34,159 nucleotides of DNA from NCBI GenBank assembly GCA_012797605.1, contig JAAZOT010000057.1:1-34159 (forward strand), given 5' to 3'. Shown in pieces: positions 17,247-24,210 of this stretch. The translations under genes and the position numbers were made by a program. The notes below the pieces were generated by a model, which ran no database searches, had not been told where the DNA came from, and saw only the letters and a list, made by a program, of their open reading frames with translations. Source of the stretch: Spirochaetales bacterium (lineage in GTDB: Bacteria; Spirochaetota; JAAYUW01). The stretch's first letter is position 1; every line of letters begins with the position of its first letter.

Positions 17247-18248
17247 ATGAATAATTTAAATGATGAAATAATAAAAGAAAAAAACCACAAAAATAATGAT
17301 GAAAATCATTTATCTAAAAAAGATCATGATCATAGTCATAATCATGATTTAAATTTATCTGGAAAAATAGAACTAAATAGAAAAAAATTTTTTTTTGTGG
17401 TTCTTTTAAATTTTTTAATAACATTTTCAGAAATTGTTGGTGGAATTTTTTCAAAAAGTCTTTCTCTTCTTTCAGATGCTTTTCATAATTTTGGTGATAC
17501 GATGGCAATAGTTTTAAGTTGGTTCGCTCTTATTATAAGTAAAAAAGAAAAGGATAAAAATAAAACATATGGATATAAAAGAGCTCAGATAATTGTTGCT
17601 TTTTTAAATTCTCAGTTTCTTATAGTTCTCTGTATTTTATTAATCATTGAGGCAATTAAAAAATTTATAAATCCCGTTGTAATAAAAAGCTCAGTTATGC
17701 TTGTAGTTGCAATAATTGGATTTATAGCAAATCTAGTTTCAACACTTCTCCTTCATAGAGATTCAAATCATAGTTTAAACATAAGATCAAGTTATCTACA
17801 TCTTTTGGGAGACACTGTTTCTTCCGTGGGAGTAATATTAGGAGCAATATTAATAAACATTTTCAAAATATATTTTATTGACTCTATAATTACTATTATC
17901 ATTGCAATATATCTTGGTTATGAAAGTATTAAGATAATCATAAAAACGATAAATATTTTGATGCAAAGTTCCGCTGATCTTGATTATCAACAAATAAAGA
18001 AGGATATTGAATCTCTCCCTTCTGTAAATTCTCTACATCATGTCCATACCTGGCTTTCAGATGAAAAAACTATCTATTTTGAAGGTCATGTTGAATTGTG
18101 CGATATTCCTCTTTCAGAATCAACTAAAATTCTAGATGATATAAATAAAATTCTTTCAGAAAGATACAATATAAGTCATACCACAATCCAATTTGAGGTG
18201 GACAGAGGTTGCAATAAAGGAATTTTTAATATTAAAACTGATAAATAA
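17247..18248 (+). CDS. Cation diffusion facilitator (Zn/Co/Cd exporter, CzcD/ZitB type)
   Basis: About 333 residues from ATG 17247; a longer frame starts at GTG 17193, but the ATG has GGA six bases upstream. The cytoplasmic N-terminus is His/Asp-rich (HDHDHSHNHD-like, about residues 22-34), a metal-chelating feature of zinc CDF proteins. Six membrane helices follow. Helix 2 has SDAFHNFGD and helix 5 has SSYLHLLGDTVSS, the paired H-x3-D sites that bind the transported metal. The C-terminal cytoplasmic domain has HHVHTWLSDEK and a late CDF-type His. It exports divalent metal in exchange for protons. It is transcribed away from the histidine kinase, with 159 bp between the starts. Confidence 0.94.
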   Translation: MNNLNDEIIKEKNHKNNDENHLSKKDHDHSHNHDLNLSGKIELNRKKFFFVVLLNFLITFSEIVGGIFSKSLSLLSDAFHNFGDTMAIVLSWFALIISKKEKDKNKTYGYKRAQIIVAFLNSQFLIVLCILLIIEAIKKFINPVVIKSSVMLVVAIIGFIANLVSTLLLHRDSNHSLNIRSSYLHLLGDTVSSVGVILGAILINIFKIYFIDSIITIIIAIYLGYESIKIIIKTINILMQSSADLDYQQIKKDIESLPSVNSLHHVHTWLSDEKTIYFEGHVELCDIPLSESTKILDDINKILSERYNISHTTIQFEVDRGCNKGIFNIKTDK

Positions 18249-18264
18249 AAAATCTTTATAAAAA

Positions 18265-18302
18265 TATCAATTTGTTGATAATTTCCAAAATCATTTTATA
18301 TT
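18265..18302 (+). promoter_or_regulatory. Candidate promoter, with an overlapping palindrome, of the Lol-like operon
   Basis: TTGATA (18275-18280), a 16-bp spacer and TATATT (18297-18302) lie about 100 bp before the LolD-like start. The -35 forms the right arm of a short inverted repeat, TATCAA-TTTG-TTGATA (18265-18280). The repeat could be an operator or may be chance in AT-rich DNA. Confidence 0.45.
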
Positions 18303-18402
18303 AAAAGCAACTGACATATTTTAAAAGATCCTTAAAAAATTCTTAGGAAAAAAATTTAGTTTTTGAAATTAGCTTTTTAAATTGAAATTATTAGGAGTCG
18401 CT

Positions 18403-19074
18403 ATGAGTTTAATCAAACTTGAAAAGATTTCCAAAATATACAAGATGGGAAAGGTTAATGTTCAAGCTCTTTATGATGTTTCCTTAACAATCGAAAAAGG
18501 AAATTTTACTGGTATTGTGGGGCCATCAGGCTCTGGAAAAACTACTCTCCTTAATATTTTAGGTTGTCTTGATAAACAAGATAGTGGTAGTTATTTTTTT
18601 GATAACCAAAATATTTCGACTCTTTCTAATATTGAAACAACAATTTTTAGAAGAGAAAAGTTTGGCTTTATCTTTCAAACATTCAATCTTATACCAGTTC
18701 TCACAGTCTATGAAAATGTGGAAATACCTCTTGCTCTTTTAGGTGTTGAAAAAAGGGAAAGAAAAGAAAGAATAATGAACATATTAAAGGAAGTTGGTAT
18801 TGAAGAGACCTTCAATAGACTCCCCTCTGAACTTTCTGGTGGGCAACAACAAAGAGTAGCAATAGCAAGAGCACTTATAAAAAATCCTTATATAATATTT
18901 GCCGACGAACCTACAGCTAATCTTGATCATGCTACTGGATCAAAAATTATTGAACTTATGAAAAACTTAAATCAAAAACTTGGAATTACATTTGTTTTTT
19001 CTACACATGATAATAAAATAATGAATGCAGCAAATCAACTTTTAATTTTAGAAGATGGAAAAATTATCAGTTAA
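18403..19074 (+). CDS. LolD/MacB-type ABC transporter ATPase
   Basis: 223 residues from ATG 18403, chosen because AGGAG lies six bases upstream; the frame could open seven codons earlier at a TTG. Walker A is GPSGSGKTT, the Q-loop FQTFNLIPVLTVYENV, the ABC signature LSGGQQQRVAIARAL, Walker B IIFADEPTANLD, and the H-loop STHDN. The NLIPVLTVYENVE region and the short length place it in the LolD/MacB/FtsE-like group. This group powers conformational change in FtsX-type permeases instead of moving solute through a pore. Two such permease genes and a LolA-like protein follow on the same strand, so it is probably the motor of a lipoprotein or lipid transfer complex. Confidence 0.93.
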   Translation: MSLIKLEKISKIYKMGKVNVQALYDVSLTIEKGNFTGIVGPSGSGKTTLLNILGCLDKQDSGSYFFDNQNISTLSNIETTIFRREKFGFIFQTFNLIPVLTVYENVEIPLALLGVEKRERKERIMNILKEVGIEETFNRLPSELSGGQQQRVAIARALIKNPYIIFADEPTANLDHATGSKIIELMKNLNQKLGITFVFSTHDNKIMNAANQLLILEDGKIIS

Positions 19075-19174
19075 AATCCAAAAACTAGCGCAAAATTAAA
19101 TGTAAGTTTAATAAAAAAATATAAAAAGTTAAAAAGGGAAAGAATAAAACAAGAGTAAAAGGGAAAAAATAGTT

Positions 19175-20434
19175 ATGAAAAAGGATAATTACTTTCTTTT
19201 TAATATGTCTATTAAAAATCTACTATTATATAAAACAAGAACAATATTGACATTCTTGATACTTGGATTCGGTATTTTTACTTATATAATAGTAGAAGGA
19301 ATGCTTGATGGTATGACAAATCAAACTGTTGAGAGTATTATCCAGATGCAAAGCTCTGATATTCAAATTTATCCAGAAGGATATAATAAAGAAGAACAAT
19401 TTACAATATTAAACTTAAAAAATGAAGATGAAATAACAAAAATCCTAGATTCAAAAGATTATGTTGTTGCATATTCGAAAAGAATCACATTCACGGCAAT
19501 GTTAGAGCTATCTTCTGGAATGTCTCCTGTTAGAGTATTTGGAATAAATCCAGAAGAAGATGAAAAGACATTAAAATTAATGGATTATCTTAAAAATGAT
19601 ATAAAAATAGCATTTGCAAAAGATTTCGATGCCTTTTTCGATACTATTCCTGCTTGCATAGGTAAAGCTCTCGCAAATGAGCTTAACTTAAAAGAAAAAG
19701 ATAATATTATAATATCTTTCAAGACAAAAGATGGTATGTATAATTCGATTAATCTTGAGGTTTTTTCAATCTTTATGACTTCAGATTCATTTTTAAACTC
19801 TTCCTGTATAATAATACCTTATAATGTTGCCAAAAATTCTTTGAACATAGATTCTGCAACAAATATCTTAGTGAAAACTATGGACTTAAAAAAGGTTAAA
19901 AATTATACCTTCGATTTACAAAAATCTTTGCCATACACATCAATAAGTAATTGGATGGAAGAAGGTAAAGAAATAATCGAAATCTCAAAGACAAAAGGTA
20001 AATTTTCAGGTGTCTTCATAATCTTTATACTAATCATAGCATCAATAGGTATAATAAACACTATGATTATGTCTGTTCATGAGAAAACAAAGGAAATTGG
20101 AACATTAAAAGCACTTGGTATGAGTGAAAAAGAGATAAGAAAAATATTTTCTTATGAAGGATTTGCTCTTGGGTTATTTGGTTCTATTTTTGGAATCATC
20201 CTAGCTCTTCCTTTAAACTATTACTTAGCCAAAGTTGGATTGAATGTAGCTGCAATGATGGATATAAATATAATAGCTGAATTTGGTCTTCCGCTTGTTT
20301 TATATTCTTCATTTCCAATAAAGGGTTATATTAGTGCATTTATTTTAGGTGTTTTTGTTTCATATATATCTACATATTCGAGCGCGAAAAAAGCAGCAAA
20401 ACTTGAAATTACAAAGGCTTTAAGAACAATTTAA
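19175..20434 (+). CDS. FtsX/LolC-type ABC transporter permease (first copy)
   Basis: 419 residues with MacB/LolC topology: one N-terminal helix (about 19-43), a large extracytoplasmic MacB_PCD-type domain (about 45-270), then three C-terminal helices (about 275-300, 325-350, 380-405). The FtsX signature MIMSVHEKTKEIGTLKALGMSEKEI starts about residue 297 and contacts the ATPase. The periplasmic domain has GKALANELNLKEKDNIIIS, a conserved motif in LolC/E proteins. It follows the ATPase gene by 100 bp and has a weak ribosome site (AAAAGGGA). Its sister permease comes next. The two are paralogous but clearly diverged, as LolC and LolE are. Confidence 0.92.
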   Translation: MKKDNYFLFNMSIKNLLLYKTRTILTFLILGFGIFTYIIVEGMLDGMTNQTVESIIQMQSSDIQIYPEGYNKEEQFTILNLKNEDEITKILDSKDYVVAYSKRITFTAMLELSSGMSPVRVFGINPEEDEKTLKLMDYLKNDIKIAFAKDFDAFFDTIPACIGKALANELNLKEKDNIIISFKTKDGMYNSINLEVFSIFMTSDSFLNSSCIIIPYNVAKNSLNIDSATNILVKTMDLKKVKNYTFDLQKSLPYTSISNWMEEGKEIIEISKTKGKFSGVFIIFILIIASIGIINTMIMSVHEKTKEIGTLKALGMSEKEIRKIFSYEGFALGLFGSIFGIILALPLNYYLAKVGLNVAAMMDINIIAEFGLPLVLYSSFPIKGYISAFILGVFVSYISTYSSAKKAAKLEITKALRTI

Positions 20435-20567
20435 TGCAAAAAGAATATCAAAAAGCATGTTATAACTAAAGGAACTTAATAAAAATGCTTTTATATTTAG
20501 AAATGATTTTATTTAAAGCTAAAATCGATATAATATGATTAAAAAATATAATTAAAAAGAGGCATTT

Positions 20568-21818
20568 ATGATATTTAAACTTGCAATCTTAAATATAAAA
20601 AGAAATAAAAAGAGGTCATTCCTTTCCGCATTAAGTATATTTTTTGCAGCAATAATAATAATACTTGCTTGGGGATGGATAGATGGGATGCTACAGAACC
20701 TTATAGATACAACAATAGACTTTCAAACTGGTACGATAAAAATTGCAAGTGAATCATTTTTAAAGCAAGAAAAATTCCTTCCAATTGAATTTTATATTGA
20801 AAATAAAAGCGATTTTATAGAGAAGTTACAAAATAAGCTTTCAAATGATTATCCTAAAGTAAATTTTGAATATGAAGAAAGATTAAATATTGCAGGCATT
20901 GCCAGTAAAGGAGAACTTTCGATTCCTGCTCTTATAAACTCAATTTCGACAGAAAAAGAACTTACAAAATATCAAATCAAAAGGAGAAAAATCGAAGGTA
21001 ATCCAGAAATTGGAAATAAAAAGATAATAATTGGAAAGGATCTTGCAAAAAAGTTAAACCTTAAAACTGGAGAATCAATTTTACTTGTTACTAAAACATA
21101 TATAAGCGGATTAAATGGCATAAAAGCAACTGTAAGCAGCATTGTCGATTTTGGAATAGGTTCTTTCAATAAATCTATTATTTTAATGGATATTAATGAT
21201 GTAAAACAGCTCGCAAAGCTTAACGAAAATAGTTTCGTTCAACTATTGCTTTTTTTTGATATAAAATATGTTGATGATATTCTTAAAAGTATCAATAATT
21301 TATTAGTCAATTCTTTTCCTGAAACTGATTTAAAAGCAGTCCCTTTTAATGTAAGTATGGGACAAATATATGGCACTATGCAAATGATGAGAAAAGTTTT
21401 AATCATAGTATTTGCATTTATTTTGTTTCTTGCTTCATTTATAATAATAAATACAATGATGATGAATATCTTTGAAAGAATAAATGAACTTGGAACATTA
21501 ATGGCTATGGGAACAACAAAAAAAGAGATATTCTTGCTAAATTTCTACGAGGGAACAATTATAGGTATTTTAGGAGGAATCCCTGGTTCCATTTTTGGTT
21601 ATTTGATTGCATTTATTATGAATAAAATTGGTTTTGACTTTTCTAAACTTTTAGGTGGTTATAGTATGCTTATGAATTATATCATAAGACCATCCGCTTC
21701 TTTGGCCATATTTTTTGTTAGTCTCTTTATTTCATGCATTATCCCAGCAATTGCAACAATAATTCCTTCTAAATATGCATCGAAACTTTTACCTACAGAG
21801 GCTTTAAGACATCTATGA
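20568..21818 (+). CDS. FtsX/LolC-type ABC transporter permease (second copy)
   Basis: 416 residues with the same layout as the preceding gene: N-terminal helix (about 17-36), MacB_PCD-type domain with GKDLAKKLNLKTGESILLV, then three helices after residue 265. The FtsX motif MMMNIFERINELGTLMAMGTTKKEI starts about residue 294. Motifs align with the first permease, so this is a divergent paralogue and the two likely form a heterodimer with the LolD-like ATPase. ATG 20568 has AGAGG upstream. A TATAAT-like box (20529-20534) lies in the 133-bp gap, but no good -35 accompanies it. Confidence 0.92.
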   Translation: MIFKLAILNIKRNKKRSFLSALSIFFAAIIIILAWGWIDGMLQNLIDTTIDFQTGTIKIASESFLKQEKFLPIEFYIENKSDFIEKLQNKLSNDYPKVNFEYEERLNIAGIASKGELSIPALINSISTEKELTKYQIKRRKIEGNPEIGNKKIIIGKDLAKKLNLKTGESILLVTKTYISGLNGIKATVSSIVDFGIGSFNKSIILMDINDVKQLAKLNENSFVQLLLFFDIKYVDDILKSINNLLVNSFPETDLKAVPFNVSMGQIYGTMQMMRKVLIIVFAFILFLASFIIINTMMMNIFERINELGTLMAMGTTKKEIFLLNFYEGTIIGILGGIPGSIFGYLIAFIMNKIGFDFSKLLGGYSMLMNYIIRPSASLAIFFVSLFISCIIPAIATIIPSKYASKLLPTEALRHL

Positions 21819-21865
21819 TAAAATTTTGTAAAAATAAAAATTTGAAAACTTACAATTTATAAAAA

Positions 21866-21914
21866 TTATAATTTGTAAAATTATTATTTGTAAAATTTAT
21901 TATTTGAAAACCTT
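21866..21914. repeat. Short imperfect tandem repeat, 16-bp period
   Basis: Three successive units resembling ATTATTTGTAAAATTT fill the gap after the second permease. The last two (21883-21898 and 21899-21914) start with an identical ATTATTTG. The first copy and the third copy's tail are degenerate. Surrounding sequence is also AT-rich. It may be simple low-complexity drift. Confidence 0.5.
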
Positions 21915-22011
21915 ATAATAAATTAGAAAAATTCCTATTTAGAAAAACTTATCATAAAGGTGAAGAAATATATCATAATACTAATCATCAATAAACTTAA
22001 GAGGAGTTTTT

Positions 22012-22782
22012 ATGAATAAATTTAAAAAATCAAAGGAAATTAAGAAAATAAAAAAAATACACTTCATGCTTTTTTTTATTGCTTTCATAATTTTTATATT
22101 TTTAAGTTTTCAAAATGAAGAAGATATATTAAAAAAATTGGATGAAAATGTCACATTTGAGTCAATTCATTATACAGGAACTTTAGAAATAATTCGTAAT
22201 AATAATAAAATAATAAAAACCTTCGAATGCTGGGCTAAAAATGACTTATTTTTAATTATCTTTAAAAATCCAGAGGATAATGGAGTAAAATACCTAAAAA
22301 AAGATGGGAATCTTTATGTTTATTTTCCTTCAGCAGATGATGTTCTAACAATATCCAAATCTATGATGAAACAAGGTTTCATGGGTTCAGATATTTCGAA
22401 TGAAGATATAACAAGAAATCGAAAATTATTAGATGATTATTCTATTGTTTCATTTAATAAAATTATTGAAAAAGATAATATTTTTTATGAACTAACTTTG
22501 CAAGCAAAAACAAAAGATGTCCCATATTTTATGCAAAAATTGATCATAAATTCAGACTTTGTCGCCATTAAAACCGAGCAGTATGATTTGGCAAAAAGGC
22601 TTGTAAAAACAATTATAGTTGATGAAATAAAGAAATTTGGTTCAAGATATTACCCAGTAAAAGTAACAATCCAAGATGGTATAAAAACAAGTTATAAAAC
22701 AATTTTCTCGATAACTGATGTGAGTTTTAATATTCCAATAGATCCAAAGATTTTTACTATTCAAAATCTCTATAATAAATAA
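22012..22782 (+). CDS. LolA-like outer-membrane lipoprotein-sorting family protein
   Basis: 256 residues. A basic start is followed by one hydrophobic helix (about 17-37), a signal peptide or membrane anchor with no lipobox Cys. The rest is beta-rich, as in the LolA/LolB/LppX fold: YTGTLEIIR, TFECWAKNDLFLIIFKNPEDNGVKYLKK, LYVYFPSADDVLTISKSM, then a MQKLIINSDFVAIKTEQYD stretch and the ending VSFNIPIDPKIFTIQNLY. The pattern with PE..G..YL and the late P...FT matches the 'outer membrane lipoprotein-sorting protein' group often found next to LolCDE-type ABC genes. It likely carries lipoprotein or lipid from the ABC complex. ATG 22012 has AGGAG five bases upstream. Confidence 0.85.
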   Translation: MNKFKKSKEIKKIKKIHFMLFFIAFIIFIFLSFQNEEDILKKLDENVTFESIHYTGTLEIIRNNNKIIKTFECWAKNDLFLIIFKNPEDNGVKYLKKDGNLYVYFPSADDVLTISKSMMKQGFMGSDISNEDITRNRKLLDDYSIVSFNKIIEKDNIFYELTLQAKTKDVPYFMQKLIINSDFVAIKTEQYDLAKRLVKTIIVDEIKKFGSRYYPVKVTIQDGIKTSYKTIFSITDVSFNIPIDPKIFTIQNLYNK

Positions 22783-22887
22783 AAAACAAAACTGTATAAT
22801 AGTAAACTGTACAAATTTAATTTGAAAATAAAAAAGTAATAATATAGTAATAACATAGTCTCAATTTCGAAAAGTTAAAAATTTAAA

Positions 22888-24006
22888 ATGATAAAACAGA
22901 AAGCTTTATTAATATTTTTCTTTTGCATTTTGTTTTTTTTAATTCCAGTTGTAAGTTTAAGTCAAACAATATTTTTTAACCAATCATTTAATTCAATATT
23001 CTTTTATTCTTCTATAAGTGATACTTTTTCATTTGGAGCCTTAGAAAAATCAAATTTAATTTTTAAGATCAATAAAGATAATTTTATTTTCTATAGCTCT
23101 GCATACTTTATTAAATATGAACTTTTACTTCAAGATCTTACAAATTTACAATACTCTTTTTTTATCAATCAAATATGGTTAAGACTTCCTTTTGAATCTC
23201 TATTTATCGAAACTGGAATAAAAAGTGATTTTGATATTGAACAAATATCTATAGATCTTTTTGCACCATATAATAGGCTTATTTTCCAAACATTTTTTGG
23301 AATAAATTCATCTTCAAATAGATGGCAGGTTTCTTTTAAGTTGTTCTTATCTGAATATTCAATATTTACCATTAAATGGTATTTAGATAGCAAGTTTTCA
23401 AAAAATTCACTAAATATCTATCTTTTTAATTTTTACAATTTTTTTGATCCATTTCAAATAGAGTTGTTTGGAATATTTTATCAAGTAAGTGAAAAATCAA
23501 GATTTGGATTTTCATTAAAGTTTCCTATTTTCTTAAATTGGTTTTTAGGTGGATGCATTCATTTAGATTCAAATTTTGAATATAATTATTTTGAAACAAA
23601 AATGCAAGTTTCTTATTCTTTTTTAAATTTTTCATTTTCAATTTTCTGGTATTATACATCATATATTTTTAACTATATTGATTTTGTAAATATAATAAAG
23701 AATAACGATTTACTTTTAAATCTAGATGAACTTTTAACTTTAAATAACAATCTATTTTCAATAAATTTTAGCTACAACCCTGATCCTTTTTTTTCATTAA
23801 GCTTTTCAAGCATATTTTTAGTAAATCCTTTTGACATCTTTTTCAATTTGACCATAAATTTTCATTTTTCAAATTCATTAGACTTAAAGATTACATTTTT
23901 TAAAAATATTTATAAAACAGAAAATTCTACTATTCATGCCTATTGGATATGTTTTATGAACATTTATTCAGATATTTTTGTTATAGAACTTTCTTTTAAT
24001 ATATAA
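22888..24006 (+). CDS. Secreted aromatic-rich protein, probable outer-membrane beta-barrel
   Basis: 372 residues. I do not recognise a family. A signal peptide (about 1-26, ending VSLSQ) precedes a mature part very rich in Phe, Ser, Asn and Ile. It has many short stretches of alternating hydrophobic residues ended by turns with N or D, the look of an amphipathic beta-barrel of perhaps 14-18 strands. The last residues (IELSFNI) form a strand but lack the canonical terminal Phe. It is the last gene of the Lol-like run, 105 bp after the LolA-like gene, with no evident ribosome site at ATG 22888. Similar operons in other bacteria end with barrel-like genes. It could be the outer-membrane receiver, but this is inference. 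Confidence 0.7.
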   Translation: MIKQKALLIFFFCILFFLIPVVSLSQTIFFNQSFNSIFFYSSISDTFSFGALEKSNLIFKINKDNFIFYSSAYFIKYELLLQDLTNLQYSFFINQIWLRLPFESLFIETGIKSDFDIEQISIDLFAPYNRLIFQTFFGINSSSNRWQVSFKLFLSEYSIFTIKWYLDSKFSKNSLNIYLFNFYNFFDPFQIELFGIFYQVSEKSRFGFSLKFPIFLNWFLGGCIHLDSNFEYNYFETKMQVSYSFLNFSFSIFWYYTSYIFNYIDFVNIIKNNDLLLNLDELLTLNNNLFSINFSYNPDPFFSLSFSSIFLVNPFDIFFNLTINFHFSNSLDLKITFFKNIYKTENSTIHAYWICFMNIYSDIFVIELSFNI

Positions 24007-24082
24007 TAAATAGATTTTAACAATTTAAACAATCATTTTCTATACAAATATAAAATTTTTCAGTTTTTTTAATATTTTAAAC

Positions 24083-24110
24083 TTGACATAGAGAAATTTC
24101 ATACTATAAA
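24083..24110 (+). promoter_or_regulatory. Strong sigma-70-type promoter of the peptide/sugar ABC importer
   Basis: A perfect -35 TTGACA (24083-24088), a 16-bp spacer and TATAAA (24105-24110) lie about 100 bp before the binding-protein start. This is among the best promoters in the window. A transcript from here would carry the long hairpin at 24123-24182 near its 5' end. Confidence 0.75.
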
Positions 24111-24122
24111 AAAATTAAGCGG

Positions 24123-24182
24123 AATACTTTGTTAAAGATATTTATTTGCAACATTTTTTTTTATATCTTTTTACAAAGTATT
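24123..24182 (+). repeat. Long inverted repeat in the 5' leader of the binding-protein gene
   Basis: Arms 24123-24141 and 24163-24182 are complementary over 19 pairs apart from one extra A on the right and a near-central mismatch. Both arms begin or end with AATACTTTGT/ACAAAGTATT. The loop is 21 nt. It lies entirely between the promoter and the ribosome site (24201-24205) of the binding-protein gene. It may stabilise the mRNA or serve as a regulatory element, or the dyad may be a protein-binding operator. Confidence 0.85.
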
Positions 24183-24210
24183 ACTAAAAAGAATGTAAAT
24201 GGAGGAATTA

